From Dechloromonas denitrificans (GTDB lineage Bacteria > Pseudomonadota > Gammaproteobacteria > Burkholderiales > Rhodocyclaceae), in NCBI RefSeq assembly GCF_001551835.1, contig NZ_LODL01000019.1:237859-301858 (forward strand): a stretch of DNA of 64,000 nt. The letters are read 5' to 3'. A program made the translations under genes and the position numbers. Shown one piece after another: positions 36,209-44,609 of the stretch. The stretch's first letter is position 1. Every line of letters starts with the position of its first letter. Under the pieces are notes generated by a model. That model saw only the letters and a list, made by a program, of their open reading frames with translations. It did not search any database and had not been told where the DNA came from.

Positions 36209-36975
36209 GGCGCGATGCTGGCCTTGAAGCGGTTGCCGTTGTTGTCGCGGCCGCTGGCTTCGACCGGGCCGCTGACCTGGCCGCGATGCAGCGTGAACAC
36301 CGGGTTTTCGGCGACCGGCTCGTAAGTCTGGACGCGCATCAGGCGCTGCCCGGCGGCATCGGCGATCTCGATCTCTTCGAGGTGGAAGGCCGGCGTGCCG
36401 GCGACCAGGCCGGTATCCATCGGATGCACGATGCTCAGGCGGACGCGGCCGGTCTGCGGCCCTTCCGACCATTGCCGGCCGCTCACCGCGTTCAGCCGCT
36501 TCTGCCATTCCTTGGAGGCGGAGGCGGCGGAAGGCGCCGTACAACCGCCGCCGACCGTATTGACCCAGGTTCCGCCGACATGCCAGACGCCGTCGGCGGT
36601 GCGCACCGCGGCGCGGACCGGCGTCGATTGCTGCAGCTTGACGCGGAAACCGAGGTAGGCGCCGCTGCCTTCCGGGAAGAAGCGCAGCACCTGGACGATC
36701 GGGTTGAAGTCGGCGAAGACCAGCACTTCCTGCACATTCGGCAAGGCGGTGGCATCGATGGTGACCGGCACCTGCATCGGGTTCTCGGCGGTGGACGGAG
36801 CAATCACCTTGACCCGCGGATCGAAGAGGACCGGTGCGCCACCCAGCACGGTTTTCTGCATGTCGCCCCAGCGCGCCGAGGCCAGCGGATCGCCACTGTC
36901 CTGCAGCGCGGCGGCATCGGCCGGCGGCATCAGCGCGGCCAGCGCAATGGCGGCAATGGTCAGTGGAAATTTCAT
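36205..36975 (-). CDS. quinoprotein dehydrogenase-associated SoxYZ-like carrier protein
   Basis: A 256-residue exported protein (signal ending PPADA). It fuses a SoxY-like part with the carrier-type Cys motif GGGCTAPS near residue 144 to a SoxZ-like C-terminal part (VRLSIVHPMDTGL, ADAAGQRLMRVQTYEPVAENPVF). In sulfur oxidisers the SoxYZ Cys carries the substrate; the quinoprotein-associated version is thought to carry an unknown intermediate. It is the first gene of the operon behind the minus-strand sigma-54 promoter at 37022-37038. The ATG at 36975 is preferred; an upstream extension would run through that promoter. Confidence 0.88.
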   Translation of the reverse strand: MKFPLTIAAIALAALMPPADAAALQDSGDPLASARWGDMQKTVLGGAPVLFDPRVKVIAPSTAENPMQVPVTIDATALPNVQEVLVFADFNPIVQVLRFFPEGSGAYLGFRVKLQQSTPVRAAVRTADGVWHVGGTWVNTVGGGCTAPSAASASKEWQKRLNAVSGRQWSEGPQTGRVRLSIVHPMDTGLVAGTPAFHLEEIEIADAAGQRLMRVQTYEPVAENPVFTLHRGQVSGPVEASGRDNNGNRFKASIAP

Positions 36976-37021
36976 GCGGTCTGCTCCTCTCGCCCCGACG
37001 GGCTGTCCTGCCGAAGAGATG

Positions 37022-37038
37022 TGCAAGCGGCGTGCCAA
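37022..37038 (-). promoter_or_regulatory. sigma-54 promoter of the SoxYZ-TonB-receptor-kinase operon
   Basis: Read on the minus strand: TTGGCACGCCGCTTGCA. GG and GC are separated by exactly ten bases, matching the -24/-12 consensus TGGCACG-N4-TTGCA. The -12 element lies about 48 bases before the start at 36975, allowing a leader of about 35 bases. Confidence 0.75.
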
Positions 37039-37135
37039 AAGCAGCGGCTGGCCCGCCGATGCCGGCCATTCAGGCCTTGGGGGAATTTTGCTCCTTTTGA
37101 GCGGTCCACCGTAGCACTGCGATTGCGCAACTTTG

Positions 37136-37141
37136 GAGCAC
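37136..37141. promoter_or_regulatory. possible enhancer site (GAGCAC) between the divergent sigma-54 promoters
   Basis: GAGCACTTGTGTTC is a near-palindrome about 100 bases upstream of the minus promoter and about 112 upstream of the plus promoter. The GAGCAC hexamer recurs at similar distances near the other sigma-54 promoters of the window. The rest of 36976-37393 holds no gene. Confidence 0.35.
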
Positions 37142-37247
37142 TTGTGTTCATTTGCAGCAACCCATTCCCGGCCGCGCGCAACACTACGGCAGCAGCAGGC
37201 CCGCCGATGCCCACCGGCACCAGCGGCCGGCTTGGCTCGCCGACAGC

Positions 37248-37264
37248 ATGGCACAGCCCTTGCA
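37248..37264 (+). promoter_or_regulatory. sigma-54 promoter of the lanthanide-type alcohol dehydrogenase
   Basis: ATGGCACAGCCCTTGCA has GG (37250-37251) and GC (37262-37263) separated by ten bases, in the right order for RpoN. The start codon at 37394 gives a leader of roughly 118 bases. Confidence 0.75.
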
Positions 37265-37393
37265 GACCGCCTCTCCTGCCGGGGTTCGATTCAGGGAATG
37301 GAAGGAAGCCCCGGGCATTTCATTCCACAGCGCTGTCAGCCCTCTCCGCCAACGCCGCTGTCGGGATCAATGGATAAACCAAGGAGACAATCC

Positions 37394-39175
37394 ATGCACA
37401 GACACACCCTCCCCCAACGGCGCTCGCTCGGCCTTGCCCTGCTGGTCGCCGCGGCCTTCGCCGGCAGCCCGGCAATGGCCAAGGACGTCACCGATGCCGA
37501 TATCCTCAATGACGCCAAGTCGCCCGGCGATGTCGTCAGCTTCGGCCTCGGCACCCAGGGCCAGCGTTACAGCCCGTCCACCCAGATCAACGCCAAGACC
37601 GTCAAGAACCTGGTCCCGGCCTGGTCGATGTCCTTCGGCGGCGAGAAGCAGCGCGGCCAGGAATCGCAGCCGGTCATTTCCGACGGCAAGATGTTCGTCA
37701 CCGCCTCCTACAGCCGCCTGTTCGCGGTCGATGCGAAGACCGGCAAGAAGCTGTGGAAGTACGAGCACCGCCTGCCCGACGGCATCATGCCCTGCTGCGA
37801 CGTGATCAATCGTGGCGCAGCGCTGTACGGCAACCTGGTCATTTTCGCCACACTCGACGCCCAACTGGTCGCCCTGAACCGCGACACCGGCAAGGTCGTC
37901 TGGAAGGAAAAGCTCGGCGACTACGCCGCCGGCTACTCCGCCACCGCCGCCCCGATCGTTGCCAAGGGCAAGCTGATCACCGGCATCTCCGGCGGTGAAT
38001 TCGGCGCCGTCGGCCGCATCGACGCGCGCGACCCGATGACCGGCAAGCTGATCTGGACCCGGCCGACCGTCGAAGGTCACATGGGCTACCGCTATGAAGA
38101 CGGCAAGGAAATCGAGAACGGCATTTCCGGCACGACCAACGCGACCTGGGAAGGCGACCTGTGGAAGACCGGCGGCGCCGCCACCTGGAACGGCGCCACC
38201 TACGATCCGGACACCAACCTGATCTTCGCCGGCACCGGCAACCCGGCCCCGTGGAACAGCCACCTGCGCCCGGGCGACAACCTGTTCTCGTCGTCCACCG
38301 TCGCCATCGACGCCGACACCGGCAAGATCGCCTGGCACTACCAGAACACCCCGCACGACGGCTGGGACTTCGACGGCGTAAACGAATTCGTCTCCTTCGA
38401 CTACAAGGATCCGAAGACCGGCAAGCTGCTCAAGGCCGGCGGCAAGGCCGATCGCAACGGTTTCTTCTTCGTCAATGACCGGACCAACGGCAAGCTGCTC
38501 AACGTCTTCCCCTTCGTCAAGAAGATCACCTGGGCTTCCGGCTACAACATGGAAACCGGCCGGCCGAACTACATCGATGAAGGCCGTCCGGGCGACCCGG
38601 CGCAAGGGGCCGACGGCAAGAAGGGCAAGGTCGTCTTCTCGGCGCCCTCCTTCCTCGGCGGCAAGAACCAGCAGCAGATGGCCTACAGCCCGCAGACCGG
38701 CCTCTTCTACGTGCCGGCCAACGAGTGGTCGATGGACATCTGGAACGAACCGGTCTCCTACAAGAAGGGCGCCGCCTACCTCGGCGCCGGCTTCACGATC
38801 AAGGCGCTGAACGACGACCATATCGGCGTGCTGCGCGCCGTCGATCCGGCCACCGGCAAGATCGTCTGGGAAAACAAGAACTACGCCCCGTTGTGGGGTG
38901 GCGTGCTGACCACGGCCGGCGGCCTGGTCTTCTACGGTACGCCGGAAGGCTACCTGAAGGGCGTCGACGCCAAGACCGGCAAGGAACTGTGGTCCTTCCA
39001 GACCGGTACCGGCATCGTCGCACCGCCGGTCAGCTGGGAACAGGATGGCGAGCAGATGATCGCCGTCACCACCGGCTGGGGCGGCGCCGTGCCGCTGTGG
39101 GGCGGCGACGTCGCCAAGCGCGTGAACTTCCTCGAACAGGGCGGTTCGGTCTGGGTGTTCAAGCTGCACAAGTAA
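37394..39175 (+). CDS. PQQ alcohol dehydrogenase, lanthanide-dependent type (PedH/ExaF-like)
   Basis: A 593-residue periplasmic quinoprotein (signal ending SPAMA). It oxidises primary alcohols with PQQ and passes electrons to cytochrome c. It shows repeated tryptophan-docking motifs ([24 protein letters not shown]), the vicinal disulfide CC at residues 134-135 and GNPAPWN. The active-site block [11 protein letters not shown] has the catalytic Asp325 and a second Asp at 327; in known enzymes Asp at that second position marks lanthanide dependence, where calcium enzymes have Ala, Ser or Thr. ATG 37394 follows AAGGAG. The gene is monocistronic, with a terminator after it, and driven by a sigma-54-type promoter. 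Confidence 0.9.
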   Translation: MHRHTLPQRRSLGLALLVAAAFAGSPAMAKDVTDADILNDAKSPGDVVSFGLGTQGQRYSPSTQINAKTVKNLVPAWSMSFGGEKQRGQESQPVISDGKMFVTASYSRLFAVDAKTGKKLWKYEHRLPDGIMPCCDVINRGAALYGNLVIFATLDAQLVALNRDTGKVVWKEKLGDYAAGYSATAAPIVAKGKLITGISGGEFGAVGRIDARDPMTGKLIWTRPTVEGHMGYRYEDGKEIENGISGTTNATWEGDLWKTGGAATWNGATYDPDTNLIFAGTGNPAPWNSHLRPGDNLFSSSTVAIDADTGKIAWHYQNTPHDGWDFDGVNEFVSFDYKDPKTGKLLKAGGKADRNGFFFVNDRTNGKLLNVFPFVKKITWASGYNMETGRPNYIDEGRPGDPAQGADGKKGKVVFSAPSFLGGKNQQQMAYSPQTGLFYVPANEWSMDIWNEPVSYKKGAAYLGAGFTIKALNDDHIGVLRAVDPATGKIVWENKNYAPLWGGVLTTAGGLVFYGTPEGYLKGVDAKTGKELWSFQTGTGIVAPPVSWEQDGEQMIAVTTGWGGAVPLWGGDVAKRVNFLEQGGSVWVFKLHK

Positions 39176-39216
39176 GCAACAGTCTCTCCTGCGGGCGCTC
39201 TGGCGCCCGACCCCCA

Positions 39217-39249
39217 CGGCGCGGCGGCTTCGGCCCCCGCGCCGTTTTT
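39217..39249 (+). terminator. intrinsic terminator after the lanthanide-type dehydrogenase
   Basis: An eight-pair GC stem (CGGCGCGG / CCGCGCCG) with a 12-base loop is followed by five T. It lies between convergent genes. Confidence 0.75.
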
Positions 39250-39278
39250 CATGGTTTTCAGGCAGTCGACCGGCGGAA
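39243..39278 (-). repeat. dispersed GCGGTCGAC repeat, copy between convergent genes
   Basis: On the minus strand it begins TTCCGCCGGTCGACTGCC and ends in AAAAACG. It shares TTTTCAGGC-N-GTCGACCG-N-CGGA with the copy at 53338. It overlaps the T tract of the terminator and stops just before the cytochrome stop codon. Confidence 0.5.
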
Positions 39279-39282
39279 TGCA

Positions 39283-39762
39283 TCAGCGCGCCACCGCCCG
39301 GGCTTCGACAAAGGCCTGGATCGCCCAGACCAGTTCCGGGCTGAGCACGTTTTTCCACGGCGGCATGTGCATGACGCCAACAATGGTTTTTCCGTTCGCC
39401 ACCGTCTTGCTGAAATAGGCGTCGTTGTCGGCCAGGCAGGCGGCCTGCACGGCCGGCTCGCCGATCCGCCGGCAATAGCGGTTGAGCTGGCGCAGATCGG
39501 GCGCCGGGGCGCCGGCCGGATTGGCATCGATGCCGTGGCAGCGGGCGCAGGCTTGGTTGAAGGCGGATTGACCGACTTCGATGGCCCGCGCATTGGCCCG
39601 ATAGGGATTGGTCCTGACTTCGACGCCGAGGGGCGGCAGGCCGGATTGATCGACCACCGGGGCAACGGCGACTTCGCCAGCCACCGCCACAGCCACGAAG
39701 GCCAGGCAGCCAGCCAGCAGCCCGAAGCCGCGAGAAAGAGAAAGCCGAAGGCGCAGCGTCAT
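39283..39762 (-). CDS. cytochrome c-550, PedF-like (first copy)
   Basis: A 159-residue exported class I cytochrome c. A long signal peptide (ending AVAVA) precedes the haem site CARCH at about residues 72-76, and HMPPWKNVLS supplies the Met ligand region. The block NPYRANARAIEVGQSAFNQ is like that of the second copy at 55752. PedF-type c-550 accepts electrons from PQQ alcohol dehydrogenases. Its start overlaps the stop of the pentapeptide-repeat gene (ATGA), so the two form a small operon between the two dehydrogenase genes. Confidence 0.85.
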   Translation of the reverse strand: MTLRLRLSLSRGFGLLAGCLAFVAVAVAGEVAVAPVVDQSGLPPLGVEVRTNPYRANARAIEVGQSAFNQACARCHGIDANPAGAPAPDLRQLNRYCRRIGEPAVQAACLADNDAYFSKTVANGKTIVGVMHMPPWKNVLSPELVWAIQAFVEARAVAR

Positions 39763-40337
39763 TGCCAGTCCTCCGTCGGACAGCCGGTGCAGCCTTCGAA
39801 AAAGGCGTCGGGGAAAATGGTGTAGCGGCGATAGGCCCCTTCGAGATTGGCATCCTGCAGATTGACCGTGACGAACTTGGCTTCCTGCAGATTGGCGTTG
39901 CTCAGCCGGGCACCGGCGAACCAGGCGAAATTGAGCTTGGCCGCTTCGAGATTGGCCGCGGTGAGGTCGGCCCCGGAAAAGTCGGCCCGAAACAGGCGGG
40001 CGAACTCGAGATCAGCCCCCACCAGCCTGGCCTGGCGAAAGGTGGCGGTCGGGCCGCTGGCCTTGTTCAGGCGAGCCGCCGTCAGATCAGCCCCATCGAA
40101 AATGGCCCCGGCCAGATTGGCGCCGCGCAGATCGACGCGGGCCATTTGGGCGCCGGTGAAGTCGGCACCGGCCAGGTTCTTGCCGGCCAGGTTGGCGTGG
40201 CGCAGATCGGCGCCGGGACAGCGGGTATGCGGCCAGATACCGCAGCCGTTGATGACCAGCGGCTCGATATTTTCGGGCGGCGCGGCAACTGCTGCGGTCG
40301 ACAGCGTAAAAAAGGCAAAAATCAGGCAACGTCTCAT
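39759..40337 (-). CDS. exported pentapeptide-repeat protein
   Basis: A 192-residue protein with a signal peptide (cleavage near AAVAA) and about 20 consecutive A(D/N)LXX pentapeptides (ADLRHANLAGKNLAGADFTG and onwards), which fold as a right-handed quadrilateral beta helix. The end has a Cys pair (FEGCTGCPTEDW). It is coupled to the PedF-like cytochrome and is a plausible periplasmic helper of alcohol oxidation; no role is established. The signal peptide region is encoded by a copy of the dispersed repeat (40289-40323). Periplasmic export is inferred from the signal. Confidence 0.8.
   Translation of the reverse strand: MRRCLIFAFFTLSTAAVAAPPENIEPLVINGCGIWPHTRCPGADLRHANLAGKNLAGADFTGAQMARVDLRGANLAGAIFDGADLTAARLNKASGPTATFRQARLVGADLEFARLFRADFSGADLTAANLEAAKLNFAWFAGARLSNANLQEAKFVTVNLQDANLEGAYRRYTIFPDAFFEGCTGCPTEDWQ
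40289..40323 (+). repeat. dispersed GCGGTCGAC repeat, copy in a signal-peptide region
   Basis: CTGCTGCGGTCGACAGCG is followed by an A-rich tail AAAAAAGGCAAAAATC. It is the closest match to the copy at 45489-45523 and is read as codons of the pentapeptide-repeat protein signal peptide. Confidence 0.65.
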
Positions 40338-40480
40338 CAATGACTCATCCGTTGGCAAAGCCGCCCCAGGCCCGGGCCGCCGACGCACCATGCGGCGCCG
40401 GCGGCTGGCGGCGGCGACCGCAGGGAGACGGCCACCGCTGGACTTGAGGTGCTTATCGGGCTCGCAGACCAAATGGTTTT

Positions 40481-40547
40481 GTCATTCCCGCGCAGGCGGG
40501 AATCCAGAAAAATCAATGAACTGGATCCCCGCCTTCGCGGGGATGAC
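40481..40547. repeat. palindromic dRS3-like repeat element
   Basis: Two 27-base arms (40481-40507 and 40521-40547) are inverted copies with four mismatches. The left arm contains ATTCCC-N8-GGGAAT, the 20-base dRS3 pattern known from Neisseria and related betaproteobacterial repeats. It lies between the calcium-type dehydrogenase stop and the pentapeptide-repeat gene. As RNA it would form a long hairpin and could stabilise the 3' end of the dehydrogenase message. Confidence 0.75.
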
Positions 40548-40565
40548 GAATATTTCAGCGTCTCC

Positions 40566-42434
40566 TTAGCGCTTGGCCATCTTCGGCAGCTTGAAGACCC
40601 ACATCGAGCCACCCTGCGTCACCTGCTTGGTCAGGTCGGCCAGATCGCCGCCCCACAGCGGCACGGCGCCGCCGTAGCCGGACTGGATGCCGATGTACTG
40701 CTCGCCATCCATTTCCCAGGTGATCGGCACCGAGACGACACCGGAACCGGTCTGGAACTTCCATAGCTCCTTGCCGTTCTTGGCATCGAAGGCCTTGACG
40801 TAGCCGTCCGAAGTGCCGGTGAACAACAGGCCACCGGCGGTGGTCAGGGTGCCGGCCCAGAGCGGGAATTTCTCCTTGTGTTCCCAGGCGATCTTGCCGC
40901 TCTTCGGGTCGATGGCGCGCAGGATGCCGACGTGGTCGTCAAACAGCTTCTTTATACGGAAGCCCTGGCCGAGGTAGGCGGAGCCGGCCTTGTAGGTCAG
41001 GTGCTCGGTCCAGTAGTCCATCGCCCAGTGGTTGGCCGGAATGTAGAACAGGCCGGTGTTCGGGCTGTAGGACATCGGGTGCCAGTTGGTACCGCCGAGG
41101 AAAGGCGGCGAGACGAAGACCGATTCGCCCTTTTCGGCGCCCGGCTTGGGGGCCGGCGGCCGGTTGTCCTTCTCGATCGGCTTGCCGGTCTTGAGGTCGA
41201 AGCCGGAGGCCCAGGTGATGCCGTCGACAAACGGCCAGGCGCCGATCAGCGAGGTCGGCTTGTTCGGATAACCGGCACCGGTCGCCAGCTTTTCGCGGTC
41301 GGTGACGAAGAAGAAGCCGTTGCGGTCGGCGTGGGCCGAGGCCTTGACCAGCTTGCCGCTCTTCGGGTCCTTGTACTCGAAGAGGACCACCGAGTTGTTG
41401 CCGGAAAAGTCCCAGGCGTCGTTCGGCGTGTGCTGGTAGAAACCCTTCAGTTCGCCGGTGTTGGCATCGACGTAGGCCTGGCCGGAGGTGAACAGGCTGT
41501 CCCAGTTGCGCGGATCGTCGCCTTCCTTGGTCCGTTTCCAGGTATTCCACGGCGCCGGGTTGCCGGCCCCGATCACCACGGTGTTGGTTTCGATGTCGAA
41601 GCTGGCCGTCTGCCACGGCGCGCCACCGCCGTGGTTCCAGGCCTCGACCAGCTTGCCGTCGGCGTCGCGCGGCCAGGACGGGGCGTTGGCATCGCCGGTC
41701 GTGACGCTGTCCTTGCCGTTCAGGCGGCCCATGTGGCCTTCGACCAGCGGCCGCGCCCAGACTTCCTCGCCGGTCTCCGGGTCGCGGGCGAACAGCCAGC
41801 CGACGACGCCGAATTCGTCACCCGACGAACCGTGCACCAGCAGCACCTTGCCGCTCTTCTGGTCCTTCACCACAAACGGCGCGCCGGTCATCGTATAGCC
41901 GACCTTGTGGTCGCCGAACTTCTTCTTCCAGACGACCTTGCCGGTGTCCTTGTTGAGGGCGACGATGCTGGCGTCGAGCGTGCCGAAATAGATCTTGTCG
42001 CCGTAGATGGCCGGGCCGCGATTGACCACGTCGCAGCACGGACGGATGTCGTCCGGCAGGCGGGCCTCGTATTCCCAGATCCGTTTGCCGGTCTTGGCAT
42101 CGATCGCGAAGATCCGCGAATAGGAACTGGTGGCGTAGATGACGCCGTCGTGCACCAGCGCCTGCCCTTCCTGGCCGCGCTGCTTCTCGCCGCCGAAGGA
42201 AAAACTCCAGGCCGGGACCAGGGCTTCGACGTTCTTCGTATTGACCTTGCTCAGCGTGCTGTGGCGCTGCGCCTTCAGGCCGAGGCCGTAGGAGAGCACG
42301 TCGCCGGGCGTCTTGTCGTCGTTCAGGATGTCCTCCCAGCTCACCTTGCTGCCGGCCATCGCCGGGGCGCAAAGGGTGGCGGCCACGAGGGCGGCGAGAA
42401 GGGTCGGGCGGGGGTTGAACCGGGTTGATTGCAT
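40566..42434 (-). CDS. PQQ alcohol dehydrogenase, calcium-dependent type (ExaA/PedE-like)
   Basis: A 622-residue periplasmic quinoprotein (signal ending PAMAG). It has the same architecture as 37394: vicinal disulfide in RPCCDVVNR, propeller docking motifs and GNPAPWN. The active-site block reads NDAWDFSGNN: catalytic Asp342, but Ser344 where the other enzyme has the extra Asp. By family knowledge this indicates calcium at the PQQ site. The start at 42434 is chosen for the signal peptide and GAAAG upstream. It is divergent from a histidine kinase gene, with two inverted repeats between them. No sigma-54 element was found upstream, unlike the lanthanide-type gene. Confidence 0.92.
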   Translation of the reverse strand: MQSTRFNPRPTLLAALVAATLCAPAMAGSKVSWEDILNDDKTPGDVLSYGLGLKAQRHSTLSKVNTKNVEALVPAWSFSFGGEKQRGQEGQALVHDGVIYATSSYSRIFAIDAKTGKRIWEYEARLPDDIRPCCDVVNRGPAIYGDKIYFGTLDASIVALNKDTGKVVWKKKFGDHKVGYTMTGAPFVVKDQKSGKVLLVHGSSGDEFGVVGWLFARDPETGEEVWARPLVEGHMGRLNGKDSVTTGDANAPSWPRDADGKLVEAWNHGGGAPWQTASFDIETNTVVIGAGNPAPWNTWKRTKEGDDPRNWDSLFTSGQAYVDANTGELKGFYQHTPNDAWDFSGNNSVVLFEYKDPKSGKLVKASAHADRNGFFFVTDREKLATGAGYPNKPTSLIGAWPFVDGITWASGFDLKTGKPIEKDNRPPAPKPGAEKGESVFVSPPFLGGTNWHPMSYSPNTGLFYIPANHWAMDYWTEHLTYKAGSAYLGQGFRIKKLFDDHVGILRAIDPKSGKIAWEHKEKFPLWAGTLTTAGGLLFTGTSDGYVKAFDAKNGKELWKFQTGSGVVSVPITWEMDGEQYIGIQSGYGGAVPLWGGDLADLTKQVTQGGSMWVFKLPKMAKR

Positions 42435-42541
42435 TTTTTCTTTCGTCTCCAGATTGGTGTCGTAACGTTCCCGATGCTTCGGGCCGGCCTGGCCATGGCG
42501 ACAGGCGAGCCGAGTATAGGAAGCGGATTTGCCCGCCGTCC

Positions 42542-42578
42542 CGGGAGAAGCTCCCCGACAAACCGGGAAAAATTCCCG
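42542..42578. promoter_or_regulatory. tandem inverted repeats between the Ca-type dehydrogenase and the kinase
   Basis: GGGAG-AAG-CTCCC (42543-42555) and CGGGAA-AAA-TTCCCG (42564-42578) have the same arm and 3-base spacer layout. Their centres are 22 bases apart, two DNA turns. They are good candidates for operator sites of the LuxR-type regulator encoded at 43927, acting on both divergent genes. Confidence 0.55.
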
Positions 42579-42640
42579 AGCGCAAGGCACTCGGTACGAA
42601 ACCTGCTCTTCCCTGCTCATTGCAGACAACGAGGCCGGCG

Positions 42641-43930
42641 ATGGATCTACGACGAAGACTGGTGGGCTATCTCGGCGCCCTGCTCGGCGGCCTGATGCTG
42701 ATGGCAATCCTGATCAACCTGCATTCGCTGCGCGCCGACCTCAATGCCGAAGTCGATGCCTCGACCCAATTGGTCAAGGTGCTGCTCGCCGCCGGCCAGC
42801 CGGCGACCAGTCCGGCCCAGTTGCAGGCGCTGTTGGGCGAAGCGCCGCTGCGCCACCTCAGCATCCAGCCCGGCCCCGGGGCCGCCGCCGGCGAGAGCAG
42901 CCGCAGCTGGCTGAGCGCCCTGCTCGGCCTGGCGCCGCGCCACGAACCGGCGCAGACCATCCGGCTCGGCGAGCAGACCTTGCATATCGCGCCCAACCCG
43001 GCCTCGGAAATCGAGGAGCGGCTGGGCGACACTGTTCGACTTTGCATCACCCTGTTGTTCTATTCTGGAGCAACCCTGCTCGTTGCCTGGTGGGCGGCGC
43101 ATCGCGCGCTGAGCCCGGTGCGCGAACTGGAAGCCGGCCTGCAGCGCCTGGCCCGCGGCGAAGCCGAAGCCGCCCTGCCCCCTTTCGCGCTGCGCGAGTT
43201 CAGCCGCGTTGCCGGCGCCATCGACGATCTGGCCGCCGCACTCAACGAAGGACGGGCCGCCCAGCGCCAGTTGGCCCGCCAGCTGATCGAGGTGCAGGAA
43301 GCCGAACGCAAGACACTGGCAAGGGAATTGCATGACGAGATGGGGCAGACGCTGACCGCCATCGGAGTGACCGCCGCCTATCTCGAACGCCATGCCGGCC
43401 AGCTCGACGCCGGCCGGGTCGCCGAATGCGCGCAGGACCTGCGCCGTGACGTCAAGACCAGCGGCGAGCAACTGCGCGGCATGCTCAGGCAGTTGCGGCC
43501 GCATGGCCTGGATGCCGGCGGGCTGGCCAGCGCCTTGCGCGAACTGGTCGGCAACTGGCAGCAGCGCGAGTGGGGCATCGACTTTCAGCTGGCGATGCCG
43601 CCAGCGCTGCCGGCGCTCGGCGAGGCCGCAGGCCTGGCGCTGTACCGCGTCGTGCAGGAGGCGCTGACCAATGTCGTCCGCCACAGCGGTGCCCGGCATT
43701 GCCGGGTCAGCATCGGCATCGCGGTGGACGAACTGCGGCTGGCGATCGAAGATGACGGCCAGGGGCTGCCGGCCAGCGCTGCCGCCCACCGGGGCGGCCT
43801 GCTCGGCATGGCGGAACGGCTGGACATGGTCGGCGGCCGGCTGGAAGTGGCCGGTGGGCCGGGCAAGGGGCTGCAGCTGCGGGTCAGCCTGCCGCTGGCC
43901 GGTGAAGAACAACAGGAGGAGCTACCGTGA
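42641..43930 (+). CDS. NarX-type sensor histidine kinase (PedS2-like position)
   Basis: A 429-residue membrane kinase. TM1 about 8-27, periplasmic domain of about 100 residues, TM2 about 133-152, a HAMP-like linker, HisKA_3 with His231 in ARELHDEMGQT, and HATPase (NVVRHSGARH, DDGQGLP, GLLGMAERLD). It is divergent from the calcium-type dehydrogenase and coupled to a LuxR-type regulator, the arrangement of PedS2/PedR2, which senses lanthanides in Pseudomonas putida. That function is inferred from context. ATG 42641 is chosen by the membrane anchor; the frame is open further upstream. Confidence 0.87.
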   Translation: MDLRRRLVGYLGALLGGLMLMAILINLHSLRADLNAEVDASTQLVKVLLAAGQPATSPAQLQALLGEAPLRHLSIQPGPGAAAGESSRSWLSALLGLAPRHEPAQTIRLGEQTLHIAPNPASEIEERLGDTVRLCITLLFYSGATLLVAWWAAHRALSPVRELEAGLQRLARGEAEAALPPFALREFSRVAGAIDDLAAALNEGRAAQRQLARQLIEVQEAERKTLARELHDEMGQTLTAIGVTAAYLERHAGQLDAGRVAECAQDLRRDVKTSGEQLRGMLRQLRPHGLDAGGLASALRELVGNWQQREWGIDFQLAMPPALPALGEAAGLALYRVVQEALTNVVRHSGARHCRVSIGIAVDELRLAIEDDGQGLPASAAAHRGGLLGMAERLDMVGGRLEVAGGPGKGLQLRVSLPLAGEEQQEELP

Positions 43931-44574
43931 TCCGCATCATTCTGATCGATGACCACGCTGTCGTAAGAACCGGCTACCGTCGCCTGCTCGACGCCGAGCC
44001 GGGCCTGCAGGTGGTCGGCGAAGCCGCCAGCGCCGACGAGGCCAACGCCCTCGTCCTGCGCACGACGGCCGATGTCGCACTGGTCGATCTCAGCCTGCGC
44101 GGCAGCAGCGGCATCGAAGCCATCCGCGGCATGCTGGCCCGCTGCCCAGCGCTGAAAGTGCTCGTCCTCTCCATGCACGAAGGCGCCGGCCACGTCACCC
44201 AGGCCCTGCGCAGCGGCGCCCTCGGCTACCTGACCAAATATTGCGAGCCGGGCGAGGTGATCGACGGCATCCGCCGCATTGCCGCCGGTAAACGCGTCTT
44301 TTCACCCGAAATTGCCCAGGTGCTGGCCGAAGAGGCAATCGACGGCGACGGCGCCCTCGCCCATCTGACACCGCGCGAATTCGAAGTGCTGCGCATGCTG
44401 GTGCACGGCGAATCGGCCACCGGCATCGCCAGCTCGATGCACCTCAGCCCAAAAACCGTTCTCAACTACCTGACCCTGATCCGGCAAAAGCTCGACGCCG
44501 ACAACGATTTCAAACTGCTCCACCTGGCCGCCCGCCACGGCCTGGTGGACATGAACCACGCGCTGGGCGCCTGA
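43927..44574 (+). CDS. LuxR/NarL-family response regulator (PedR2-like position)
   Basis: A 215-residue regulator with receiver (LIDDHAVVRTGY, Asp54 in ALVDLSLRGSSG, SMHEGAGHV, Lys in LTKY) and LuxR HTH (LTPREFEVLRMLVHGESATGIAS, PKTVLNYLTLIRQKL). The GTG start overlaps the kinase stop (GTGA). Together with the kinase it probably controls the two dehydrogenases in response to metal or alcohol. The tandem inverted repeats at 42542-42578 are candidate targets. Confidence 0.88.
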   Translation: MIRIILIDDHAVVRTGYRRLLDAEPGLQVVGEAASADEANALVLRTTADVALVDLSLRGSSGIEAIRGMLARCPALKVLVLSMHEGAGHVTQALRSGALGYLTKYCEPGEVIDGIRRIAAGKRVFSPEIAQVLAEEAIDGDGALAHLTPREFEVLRMLVHGESATGIASSMHLSPKTVLNYLTLIRQKLDADNDFKLLHLAARHGLVDMNHALGA

Positions 44575-44609
44575 ACCGCCCGCTTTTCAATGACCACCGG
44601 AGACAATCC

